Assembly: GCA_040387195.1 (NCBI GenBank)
Contig: JAZKEF010000006.1
Location: 62,001-126,000, forward strand
From: UKL13-3 sp040387195
GTDB taxonomy: Bacteria > Bacteroidota > Bacteroidia > UKL13-3
Direction: 5' to 3'
Length of the DNA stretch: 64,000 bases
Translations under genes and position numbers: made by a program
Notes under the pieces: generated by a model
Told to the model about the DNA's origin: nothing
Seen by the model: the letters and a program-made list of their open reading frames with translations, nothing else
Database searches by the model: none
In this document: piece by piece, positions 36,696 to 44,410 of the stretch
Layout of the letters: each line of letters opens with the position of its first letter
How positions within the stretch are numbered: the stretch's first letter is position 1

Positions 36696-39600
36696 CTATT
36701 CTTTGGTAAACTTCTCTTTGTAGGTTTGGCCGGTCTCGTCTGTATACTCGATAACATACACCCCTGTTTCCAATGCACTTACGTCAATAGTCGCAATTGA
36801 ACCGAATCCGGTTTGGGTACTCATTACTCTTCCGGAAATATCAAAAACACGAACGCTGGTCAATACATTGGTGTGTTCGATGGTAAGTGTGGTATGAGCC
36901 GGTACCGGATACAATTTAGCACCTGCCACTTCTTCCATCATAATGTATTGTACCTGTGAGTAGGATACTGCACCACCAAGATCCACTTGTTTTAAACGGT
37001 AATAGTTAACACGTGCTGGTTGCTCGTCTGTTGTTTCGTAATTAATCAATGCATGTGTGTTACCTCCTGCAGCGAGTGTAGTTATTGTTGTAAATGTTTT
37101 GCCATCTGCCGAACGTTCTACTTCAAAACTTTTGCTGTTGGTTTCCTGCGCAGTTGCCCAGTTTAATGTTACTTGTTTGTTGTCTGTTTTACGTGCAGTA
37201 AAGTGTAATAATTTTACCGGAAGGGAAGATGAACTTCCAACTACAATGTAAAACCGGTTCAATCCGGTAGATGCCGGAGCACCACTTACAATATTAAATC
37301 TGTAAACAGCGGTGGTTTTCAAATCGGTAACGGTTGATGTGTAGGTGTCAAACAACAATACGTTATCGGCAATTGCAATGGCTTCATTGTTGGTAAATCT
37401 TAACTGATATGCTCCGGCTGCCCCGTTTACATATAACTTAATGGTATCAACTGTTGCTGCCAGCGGGCGACTGCTTAATGCCAGGTGAACATTATCATTT
37501 CCGTATGCCGAAATGGTTACGGTACCTGCCAGTTTACGGATATCATATGCATCATATGAAGCTGTTGAACCGGTAATATATTTAACCGTTACATCATCAA
37601 ATGTGATTGAATCGTACTGCAAACGAATATTGAAGTTTTCACCTTCGCTGGTTTTGAACAATGAAACGGGAGTGCCTGATGTTTTGTATTGTTCTTTAAA
37701 AATTAAGGTTGGATTTGCCGCATTTGCCTTAATCCAAAAGCTTGCTCCTGCAGGAATAATTCCGTAGGTTAAGCTGCCCGCATCGGCATTGGTATTGTAT
37801 GAAACGTACCCTCCGCTTTGCGCACTTAAAATCATGATCACCGGATCGATATTGCTGTGTGTGCTGGAGTCGTCATAATGCGCATTCCAGTCGTATGGCG
37901 ATGCATAAGGATTTGATACCAGGTTCCAGCCATCGTTGGAAACAACTCCCGAAGAGGTGTATGAAATGGGTACCACAATATTTCCCTGATTCGGAACGCC
38001 AACCACATTCATGGTAACTTGGTTCTGATCTCCCAATGTTCCGGTTAAACGCGCGCTATTGCTTCTGTCGCCACGCACAAATACACGGTATCCTTTACCG
38101 GGAGTTAATACTTCAGCAGTTGATGCCGATGCTACCCATCCGGTATTTAAATCTCCTGTAATGATTGTTTCGTTATAGGAATATACACTCGGTGCGTTAG
38201 TGGCTGTTGCATCAAATCCATTGTTGGTTCCGCCTGCTCCTGTTACATAAATTTCATTTTTCCAATCAGCCAATGTAGTCGACTGAACCGTGCTGCCCAT
38301 AAAACGATACCTGCGAGCCACTGCCGGCACATAACGCTGAATGGTAACATTGCCTGTAATATATGAACATGAAGTACATCCTCCGTTGGCAATACGTGCA
38401 GTACCCGAAGCATAGGATACCAAGGTAAGAAATCCTCCCGATGCTAATGTTCCGGCTGTAGGAGTAAGTACGCCTGTAACGTTCAATGTATTGCCGAGGG
38501 GAATGGTTTGACCCGAACGGTTATAGGTTAGGTTAGCGAGTAAATTGGTAGTTCCTGCAATGGTTGTATCAAAAAAGATGGGGTTCATGGATCCGCTTCC
38601 GGCTATTGCTAAGTTTGAGGTTGCACTACCCACCAATGAATTGGCAACACTGCTCACATTGGTCCCTTTCAGCGTTAAGGTTTGTCCGTTGATGGCCAAA
38701 TTACCTGCAGTTAACGTTAAGGATATGCTCACATCAAGATTGTTGCCAAGTGCTACCGTTTGTCCTGAGCGATTTACGGTAAATGTTGCAATATTATTGC
38801 TGGTTCCGGGAGTGGTTTGGCTAAAAAATAAGTTGCCAATACTGCCCGAACCACCAATGGTTACGTTCGAGGAACTGCCTCCGATGATTGGGTTAGTGCT
38901 TAAGCCGCTCACATTTCCGTTTAGCGTAAGTGTGTTGGCACCGATGGCAAATGTAGCCGAACCCGCTATGGTAAGGGTTCCGTTAACCACTACCGAAGCT
39001 GCCAGTGTTTTAGCTCCGCTGTTATTGAATGTTAAATTATAAAAAGTTGTTGCTGTATTGATGGATTGGTTGGTTCCATTGAAGTTTACCATACCGGTAT
39101 TGCCATCAAAATTAGAACCGGTACCTGCCCATGCGGTAGCTGCTGATGATGTTACATTAAGTGTGGTTGATGTTCCGCCATTCAGGGTTCCGGCAGTTAA
39201 GGTAATGTCCCCGCTGAAGGTATGGTTAAGGCTGCTGCCGAGGTTAAGTGTTCCGCCCGAACCATTGATGGTTAAATCTTCTCCGCTTATTGCACCCGTT
39301 AACGTTGCCGTACCCGCTGTTTTGGTTAAGGATACCAAACCGCTGGTTGTAAAACCTGCTATTGATTGTGATGTAACCGTTCCTCCAATAGTGATGGCTG
39401 AACTCCCTGCTGATAATGTTCCGTTGTTTACAAAATTGCCATGAAACGTTAATCCAAAATTACCAACCCCTGTGCTTAAGGTTGCACCCGACTGGATGGT
39501 AAGAGGAGCATTGGTATTGTTTCCCAATTGTTTTGCTGCGATCAATGTAATAGTGCCGGTGCTGCTAATCACAACACCACCGCTAGCCGTAAATGGAGAG

Positions 39601-40994
39601 ATCCACTCATTTGCTGTATTACGAGCAGTAGCTGTATTGTATGTTAGTGTTGCAGCCGAACCATAGGTTGGAGCTGTACTTGCAGTAGCAGTTCCTTCCA
39701 TAAACAAGGTATCATTCACGGTTACTGATGAAGTTGTTTTAGCACCCGATACACTCAGAATAAGGTTGCGGTAAGTGGTTCCTTTAACCGTTTGTGCTCC
39801 GTTGGCATTGTAGTTTACCGTATTGGCATTGGCAGATGCCGCTATTACCGAAATACCCGAACTACCACCAATATTCAATACCGCACCCAATCCTTGTGTT
39901 AAGGTATTGGAACCCGAAAGAGCCGTAGCTACCGTAATGGTTGTATTGTTGGTTACGCCCACGTTTACAGTTAATGTCGAAAAGGTTGTTGTTCCGCTTC
40001 CGCTGATGGACTGGGCGTTGGTTTGAAAAATTGAAGTATTACTGGTTCCACATGCAAACATTCCATTGTTAATCAATCCTCCTGCAGAAAATATGAAGGT
40101 TTCGCCAATGGTGCAGCTGATGGTTCCACCTGTTGCAATATTTACTCCCCCATTAAACGTTACCGAACCTCCGGTTGCTGTTTCGTTATACTCACCTAAC
40201 ACATAAAACACACCATCTGTTCTCAGGTTGGTGGATTCACTATTGTTTAACCTAGCACCTGCCGAAATGGTAAGCGTATCTGATACCGTTACGTTTCCGC
40301 CAAATGATTTGGTACCCGCACCTGATAAAACAAGTTTGTTGTAAGTGATACCAAGGATAGACTGAGCTGATGCACCGTTGTAAACAATAGTAGATGTACT
40401 TGGAGTAACGGTACCGCTATTGGTCCAGCTACCACCAACGGTAACTGTTGCCGTTCCACTGCAAACAAATGAGTTACGGCTTGCGCTGGCAGGCATGCTG
40501 ATGTTTCCGCTTGCGGTAAAGCTTCCGGTTGAAATGGTTACATCATTGTCTTTATTGTTACTTCCTGTTAACGTATAGGTAAGATTGGTACAGGAAACCA
40601 ATCCTGATCCGATGGCTACCAATTGGCGCACGTTGCCTGATGGAATTGAAAATGTGATATCGTTGGTTACCGTTAATGAATTGGTACCGCTAATGGTAAG
40701 GGTTGATGCAGAACCATTCACAGCAAAATAGATGGCCAGGCATGTAGCGGCTGTGTTTACGGTAAGCGTATGACCTGATCCAATGATGATGGAATCGCCC
40801 GGAGAAGGGACAACTCCACCCGGCCAAGGGGCATTGTTGGTGGTTGATGTCCAGCTACCCGAACCTCCCGTGGTGATGGTAGCAGCCTGCATATGGTGAG
40901 TAAACATAAAGAGTATCCCTGTGAAAAGGATAGCAACATATTTTTTTGAGTAGCTAAGCGAACGGTTGTTAGTGAAATGTTGGAGAGTTAACAT
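36696..40994 (-). CDS. T9SS-secreted beta-repeat surface protein (1,432 aa)
   Basis: Signal sequence within residues 1-38 (hydrophobic AILFTGILFMF, site near MQAA). A G8-like opening (TTGGSGSWTSTTNNAPWPGG) leads into a long passenger of short beta-strand repeats (about 40-865) rich in Thr, Ser, Gly and Asn, with alternating GNxTVSGTLT-type strands, resembling a right-handed beta-helix. At C873 and C876 a GGCTSCSYITG motif opens a 560-residue C-terminal cassette shared with the two following giant genes: QRYVPAVARRYRFMGSTVQ, a VFVRGDRS segment, NDGWNLVSNPYASPYDWNAHYDDSSTH, an Fn3-like domain (LPVKLLHFTARKTDNKQVTLNW) and the T9SS sorting domain (KLYPVPAHTTLTIEH ... YKEKFTKE). It probably acts as a surface adhesin or matrix protein. 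No catalytic motif was seen. Confidence 0.93.
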   Translation of the reverse strand: MLTLQHFTNNRSLSYSKKYVAILFTGILFMFTHHMQAATITTGGSGSWTSTTNNAPWPGGVVPSPGDSIIIGSGHTLTVNTAATCLAIYFAVNGSASTLTISGTNSLTVTNDITFSIPSGNVRQLVAIGSGLVSCTNLTYTLTGSNNKDNDVTISTGSFTASGNISMPASASRNSFVCSGTATVTVGGSWTNSGTVTPSTSTIVYNGASAQSILGITYNKLVLSGAGTKSFGGNVTVSDTLTISAGARLNNSESTNLRTDGVFYVLGEYNETATGGSVTFNGGVNIATGGTISCTIGETFIFSAGGLINNGMFACGTSNTSIFQTNAQSISGSGTTTFSTLTVNVGVTNNTTITVATALSGSNTLTQGLGAVLNIGGSSGISVIAASANANTVNYNANGAQTVKGTTYRNLILSVSGAKTTSSVTVNDTLFMEGTATASTAPTYGSAATLTYNTATARNTANEWISPFTASGGVVISSTGTITLIAAKQLGNNTNAPLTIQSGATLSTGVGNFGLTFHGNFVNNGTLSAGSSAITIGGTVTSQSIAGFTTSGLVSLTKTAGTATLTGAISGEDLTINGSGGTLNLGSSLNHTFSGDITLTAGTLNGGTSTTLNVTSSAATAWAGTGSNFDGNTGMVNFNGTNQSINTATTFYNLTFNNSGAKTLAASVVVNGTLTIAGSATFAIGANTLTLNGNVSGLSTNPIIGGSSSNVTIGGSGSIGNLFFSQTTPGTSNNIATFTVNRSGQTVALGNNLDVSISLTLTAGNLAINGQTLTLKGTNVSSVANSLVGSATSNLAIAGSGSMNPIFFDTTIAGTTNLLANLTYNRSGQTIPLGNTLNVTGVLTPTAGTLASGGFLTLVSYASGTARIANGGCTSCSYITGNVTIQRYVPAVARRYRFMGSTVQSTTLADWKNEIYVTGAGGTNNGFDATATNAPSVYSYNETIITGDLNTGWVASASTAEVLTPGKGYRVFVRGDRSNSARLTGTLGDQNQVTMNVVGVPNQGNIVVPISYTSSGVVSNDGWNLVSNPYASPYDWNAHYDDSSTHSNIDPVIMILSAQSGGYVSYNTNADAGSLTYGIIPAGASFWIKANAANPTLIFKEQYKTSGTPVSLFKTSEGENFNIRLQYDSITFDDVTVKYITGSTASYDAYDIRKLAGTVTISAYGNDNVHLALSSRPLAATVDTIKLYVNGAAGAYQLRFTNNEAIAIADNVLLFDTYTSTVTDLKTTAVYRFNIVSGAPASTGLNRFYIVVGSSSSLPVKLLHFTARKTDNKQVTLNWATAQETNSKSFEVERSADGKTFTTITTLAAGGNTHALINYETTDEQPARVNYYRLKQVDLGGAVSYSQVQYIMMEEVAGAKLYPVPAHTTLTIEHTNVLTSVRVFDISGRVMSTQTGFGSIATIDVSALETGVYVIEYTDETGQTYKEKFTKE

Positions 40995-41003
40995 GATACA
41001 AAC

Positions 41004-41094
41004 TTACAACCGTTCATTACCCTCTAAAAATCATTTCCTCCAATGCATTCCCACAATCAATTTCTTGCGGTATTCCTGCCCTGAACGGTTGTAA
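41004..41094. repeat. 13-bp inverted repeat upstream of the 1,432-aa gene
   Basis: TTACAACCGTTCA at 41004-41016 and its exact complement TGAACGGTTGTAA at 41082-41094 are separated by 65 bp. A further AACGGTTGT occurs inside the first codons of the gene at 40961-40969. The spacing suits a looped or paired binding site better than a simple hairpin (inference). Confidence 0.6.
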
Positions 41095-41289
41095 TTGCAC
41101 TATTTTACCCTTTTTTGATGTATATACAAGTTTCATCCATTAATTAAGGCCGTTCGTTTGCTTTTTTACGCATGTTACCACTTTGGGGAACTGTTGAATC
41201 AGGATATGCGTTGATAATTCACTTATAATCAGTTAGTATTGCCTCAGTTTACAGGAACAAATCTTGAAGGGCCGGGATTACAAAAAATA

Positions 41290-41348
41290 ACCCTATACCA
41301 TTGAAATCAAAGATGATTAGCGATGTCCAAACCGGCATCGTTGATGTA
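41290..41348 (+). repeat. Degenerate direct repeat, left copy, flanking the mobile mystery cassette
   Basis: The first 37 bp match the copy at 42682-42718 in 34 of 37 positions by eye (core ATTGAAATCAAAGATGATT), and weaker similarity with constant spacing continues to a shared GATGTA. The pair encloses the cassette. Confidence 0.7.
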
Positions 41349-41503
41349 CGTTGGTTAGTTTTCACAAGTGCAATACATCCGCGTCACAAGCGTAATTTGC
41401 GTCCTTAACGTCCAATTAGGTTGTTAAAGCATTGAAAAGTGGCCTTAAACAAGTTACCTGCCATTTATCCGTGTCAACCATTTAGATGACAAAATATCAA
41501 AAA

Positions 41504-41587
41504 TGTAAACCAAAAAATTGACAAATCATTCAATATGTAAACATATTCATTTACATTTTACTGCGTTTGTAAACAAATTTATTTACA
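41504..41587. promoter_or_regulatory. Three operator-like sites at exact 32-bp spacing before the XRE gene
   Basis: Sites start at 41504, 41536 and 41568. The second and third are TGTAAACATATTCATTTACA and TGTAAACAAATTTATTTACA, near-palindromes (TGTAAA-N8-TTTACA) identical in 18 of 20 positions. The first, TGTAAACCAAAAAATTGACA, is a weaker match with an intact left half. The 32-bp period is about three helical turns, so all sites face one side of the DNA. The third overlaps the -7 element, a position suited to autorepression by the XRE protein (inference). Confidence 0.65.
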
Positions 41588-41591
41588 TTTG
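41584..41591 (+). promoter_or_regulatory. Putative -7 element (TACATTTG) of the mobile mystery operon
   Basis: TACATTTG matches TAnnTTTG and lies 28 bp before the ATG at 41620. Its first four bases are inside the third operator-like site. Confidence 0.45.
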
Positions 41592-41619
41592 ATGTCGATC
41601 GGTTTAATAAAATTAAATT

Positions 41620-42081
41620 ATGAGAACTCGCAGATCATTATTGGTTGACCAACTTGATAGAAAGCTAAAGCCATTTTCAGGAACGGAAAAAATTATTATT
41701 CCCGAACAAGGATGGATAAATAATATTCGTATTGCCCTAAATATGACTTTAGAACAATTAGGTAAAAAATTAGGTATTACAAGGCAAGGGGCAAAGCGAA
41801 TTGAAGAAAGCGAATCGTCAGGTACAATTTCATTAAAGTCAATGAAAGAGATTGCTGAACTTTTCAATATGAAATTTGTCTATGGTTTTGTTCCTGCGGA
41901 TGGTTCTGTAAAAAATTTAATAGATCGAAGGGCTGAAGAATTGGCAAAAACAATCGTCCTGAGAACCAGTCAGAATATGAAGCTAGAAAATCAAGGAAAT
42001 AGTGATGAAAGAATCATGCAGGCTGTTAATGATTTAGCAAGTGAATTGAAAAGAGAAATGAGTAAATCATTATGGGATTAG
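41620..42081 (+). CDS. Mobile mystery protein A: XRE-family regulator/antitoxin
   Basis: A 153-aa protein. Residues about 44-90 form an XRE-type helix-turn-helix (LEQLGKKLGITRQGAKRIEESESSGTISLKSMKEIAELF), preceded by the basic N-terminus MRTRRSLLVDQLDRKL typical of mobile mystery protein A. The C-terminal 50 residues are helical and may contact the Fic partner. I see no clear S/T-x3-E-G/N inhibitory helix of the kind described for Fic antitoxins. The stop overlaps the start of the Fic gene by 10 bp, so the two are translationally linked. It probably binds the phased sites upstream and represses its own operon. Confidence 0.85.
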   Translation: MRTRRSLLVDQLDRKLKPFSGTEKIIIPEQGWINNIRIALNMTLEQLGKKLGITRQGAKRIEESESSGTISLKSMKEIAELFNMKFVYGFVPADGSVKNLIDRRAEELAKTIVLRTSQNMKLENQGNSDERIMQAVNDLASELKREMSKSLWD

Positions 42082-42668
42082 ATTTAACTTATGAAGATGG
42101 CCAAACTCCTTTAAGTGAAGAAGAAAAAGATGGTTTGCTTATAAAAACGATAACTACTCATGGTGAACTTGATGAGCATGAGCAATTAAATATTGAGAAA
42201 GCTATTGAATGGACAATCAAAACAAAATTTAAACACGAGCAAATTTTATCAGAAGAATTCGTGAAAACCCTTCATAAAAAAATGTTGGGAAATGTTTGGT
42301 CATGGGCTGGCGAATTTAGAAAATCAGAAAAGAGTATTGGGGTAAGATGGATTCAAATAGGAATTGAATTAAAAATGCTGCTAGACGATACTAAATATTG
42401 GATTGAGAATAAAACATATTCTACTGATGAAATAGCAATAAGATTTAAACACCGTTTGGTTAACATCCATTGTTTCCCTAATGGAAATGGAAGACATTCG
42501 CGCATTATGGCTGATATAATAATGGAGTCAATATTTGGACAAAAAGTGTTTGCATGGAATCAGTCCAACATGGTTAAAGCTAATCAAACACGAATAAATT
42601 ATATTCGTGCAATTAGAGAAGGAGACAAAGGCAATATTCAACCTCTATTAGATTTTGCTAAAAATTAA
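42072..42668 (+). CDS. Mobile mystery protein B: Fic-domain protein
   Basis: A 198-aa Fic-fold protein, a family that usually transfers AMP or related nucleotides to a hydroxyl of a target protein. The active-site loop at residues 133-144 reads HCFPNGNGRHSR: the catalytic His, the GNGR anion-binding turn and the second Arg are kept, while Pro-2 is Cys and the metal-binding Asp/Glu is Asn. The upstream segment NVWSWAGEFRKSEKSIG (about 74-90) is the usual flap/target region of bacterial Fic proteins of this group. The stop at 42668 is followed directly by the right direct repeat. Function as a toxin with the XRE protein as antitoxin is inferred from the pair, not shown. Confidence 0.88.
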   Translation: MGLDLTYEDGQTPLSEEEKDGLLIKTITTHGELDEHEQLNIEKAIEWTIKTKFKHEQILSEEFVKTLHKKMLGNVWSWAGEFRKSEKSIGVRWIQIGIELKMLLDDTKYWIENKTYSTDEIAIRFKHRLVNIHCFPNGNGRHSRIMADIIMESIFGQKVFAWNQSNMVKANQTRINYIRAIREGDKGNIQPLLDFAKN

Positions 42669-42681
42669 GACACGGCAGATT

Positions 42682-42740
42682 ACCCTATACTATTGAAATC
42701 AAAGATGATTGGCGATATTAAGAACATGATTACTGATGTA
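42682..42740 (+). repeat. Degenerate direct repeat, right copy, flanking the mobile mystery cassette
   Basis: The partner of 41290-41348, starting 13 bp after the Fic stop. In one frame the sequence reads PYTIEIKDDWRY, suggesting it could be a decayed coding fragment in which the left copy has a stop at the Trp codon (TAG for TGG). Confidence 0.7.
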
Positions 42741-42915
42741 AAAGTATGACTAGTCCTGAAAAATGGGATACTTACGCAGCGCCCTTGCTCAAGCCGTTTA
42801 ATCGCTCTTTTCGGGCTTTCTTTTACGCTTTTATCATTATCTTGGTGTGACAATTTATCGTCACGCAAACGGCAACTAAGCACGAGTGCAAAACGTTATA
42901 CTTGATATTCCCCCA
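42741..42915. other. Gap between the mobile cassette and the DUF1826 gene
   Basis: It contains a 34-codon ORF at 42746-42850 (MTSPEKWDTYAAPLL...) with a hydrophobic end, possibly a gene relic, and a weak AAGCC...GGCTT hairpin followed by T-rich sequence at about 42795-42834 that could end the Fic transcript. Neither is firm. Confidence 0.35.
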
Positions 42916-43614
42916 ATGATAGATTCATCTCACACTGAAAACCAAATTCACTCTGTAACAAACTTTGCAGACCTTGTCTCCGCATCGTTTCATGGAGCAA
43001 TGAATGCCGTTTGCTGGACCCGCAACCTCACGGGTGATTTTGCTGAAATTGTAAACAAGGTAGAACTAACCGAAAGTATCATGTTACTCCATCCGGAGGA
43101 TCTTCTTCAGCTTCAGTTGAGCAAACAAGGGCAACTCGCCCGCGAAATTATCCTGAACGACCTGCAGGTGTTAAAAGCACATGGAGGTGCTCCCATCCTG
43201 AATGTGATCAAATGTTACGACAGAGATGATAGCTACCCATTTTTTCCAACCGATGTTTATTCCTTTCATGTAGATCGCTCTCCCATACCAACCGATACCT
43301 TTTTATGTACCTATTATGGCGAGCCCAGTGAACTATTACCCAATGTACAAGCCGAACAAAAAGTACTTGTCCTGGAAATACGTACTGAACTCAAAAAATT
43401 ATACAACGGCCCTGAGGAAGGTTTCGAATCCTTCTTACAAGAACATTTTTTTGATCTGCATTATCGGGCTCTGCCTGATGCGCGCCCTGTGGGCTTAGGT
43501 AAGGGGAATCTATGGCGCTTAGCAGTTGATCATCCGGGAAGTAAATCCCTTCCCTGCGTTCACCGTGCACCAACGGAAAAAACCGGAGAACACCGCTTGT
43601 TGCTGATATGTTAG
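42916..43614 (+). CDS. DUF1826 domain-containing protein
   Basis: A 232-aa soluble protein from the ATG at 42916 (an in-frame GTG at 42886 would add ten residues). The segment FHVDRSPIPTDTFLCTYYGEPSELL (about residues 117-141) matches the conserved DUF1826 pattern of His-Val-Asp followed by Thr-Phe-Leu-Cys-Thr-Tyr. The C-terminus (LGKGNLWRLAVDHPGSKSLPCVHRAPTEKTGEHRLLLIC) carries several His and Cys residues that could bind metal. DUF1826 genes are sometimes near zinc-homeostasis genes (recollection). Here no such neighbours are present. The function is unknown. Confidence 0.75.
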   Translation: MIDSSHTENQIHSVTNFADLVSASFHGAMNAVCWTRNLTGDFAEIVNKVELTESIMLLHPEDLLQLQLSKQGQLAREIILNDLQVLKAHGGAPILNVIKCYDRDDSYPFFPTDVYSFHVDRSPIPTDTFLCTYYGEPSELLPNVQAEQKVLVLEIRTELKKLYNGPEEGFESFLQEHFFDLHYRALPDARPVGLGKGNLWRLAVDHPGSKSLPCVHRAPTEKTGEHRLLLIC

Positions 43615-43721
43615 TGCAACTTACACATGCTGCCGCAAGTACCTGAATCTGCTAAGCCCGTATTTTCGTTTCCGTATTTTGTATATCTTAGCTTAACAAT
43701 AATCGACTAACTCTTCTACCA

Positions 43722-44129
43722 ATGGCAAAACAAATCTTCATCAATCTTGCTGTAAAAAACCTGCAAAAGTCAATGGACTTTTATACCGCATTAGGCTTTA
43801 CAAACAACCCTCAATTTTCGGATGATACCGCAAAGTGTATGGTTTGGAGCGAGAACATTTTTGTAATGATCATGACACATGAAAAATTTGCGGGTTTTGC
43901 AACCAAACCTATTGCAGACACCAAAACCAATTTAGCCGCACTTTTCTCCTTATCGCTGGAAAGTGTGGATGATGTAAACACGATGATGGCGAATGGACTG
44001 AAAGCCGGAGGAACCGAACCCAGCGAAATGAAAGATTATGGATTCATGCAGCAGCGTACCCTGGAAGATTTTGACGGTCACACCTGGGAAGTTTTCTACA
44101 TGGACATTACTAAATTTCCAACGGAATAA
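43722..44129 (+). CDS. VOC family protein (glyoxalase/bleomycin-resistance fold)
   Basis: A 135-aa single-domain protein of the vicinal-oxygen-chelate superfamily: INLAVKNLQKSMDFYTALGF at the N-terminus and DFDGHTWEVFYMDITKFP at the C-terminus give the paired beta-alpha-beta-beta-beta arrangement. The usual metal ligands are only partly apparent (Glu in the WEVFYMD strand; no clear His in the first motif), so it may bind ligand without a classical glyoxalase reaction. A TATCTTAG stretch 34 bp upstream is one base off TAnnTTTG. It is probably a single-gene unit. Confidence 0.88.
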   Translation: MAKQIFINLAVKNLQKSMDFYTALGFTNNPQFSDDTAKCMVWSENIFVMIMTHEKFAGFATKPIADTKTNLAALFSLSLESVDDVNTMMANGLKAGGTEPSEMKDYGFMQQRTLEDFDGHTWEVFYMDITKFPTE

Positions 44130-44260
44130 ACAAAAGGACAATAGTTACTGCTACAGCAAGACATTGCATAAGCGGTAGTAACTCTATTTTAACCGCAAGT
44201 TTCATTAACAATGACGTGAGTGAATGGTTGCCCGCTCCCGCTGTTAGCGTGACGCTGATA

Positions 44261-44327
44261 ACGCAGAAAAAGATCCCCGCTATTTGCGGGATCAGCGGGA
44301 AAAAACATTCCGAAAGACTTCTCACAG
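44261..44327 (+). repeat. Dispersed repeat, copy 1 (CGCAGA...GATCAGCGGGAAAAAA...)
   Basis: A 67-bp element homologous to 53540-53604 in the opposite orientation. It contains the hairpin GATCCCCGC-TATTT-GCGGGATC and a non-palindromic tail reading ATTC(C/G)GAA(A)GACTT(C/T)TCAC. It lies 84 bp past the stop of the 2,160-aa gene. Related CGCAGAT/GATCAGCGGG strings occur in many Bacteroidota genomes (recollection). Confidence 0.7.
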
Positions 44328-44410
44328 CGAAAGCATGCAGCGTTCGTTGCGTTAATCGTTGCGTTCGCTGCGGTTAAATCGAATGCTAACATGTAGAGCT
44401 AAGTTACTCT

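Larger units (their letters stand above)
40995..41619. other. Intergenic region between the 1,432-aa gene and the mobile mystery cassette
   Basis: About 625 bp between divergent genes. The left part carries a 13-bp inverted repeat (41004-41016 and 41082-41094) near the start of the giant gene. The middle has the first of two degenerate direct repeats (41290-41348). The right part is very AT-rich and has three phased operator-like sites with a -7 element. No ORF was supported. Confidence 0.65.
41290..42740 (+). mobile_element. Putative mobile cassette: mobile mystery protein A/B bounded by direct repeats
   Basis: The XRE regulator and Fic gene, with their operators, lie between two diverged direct repeats of about 59 bp in the same orientation. 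Families named mobile mystery protein A and B recur in mobilisation-related contexts. No integrase or transposase is inside, so movement would need outside help. The repeats may be a target duplication, recombination ends, or relics of an older sequence that was duplicated; the sequence alone cannot decide. Confidence 0.45.
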
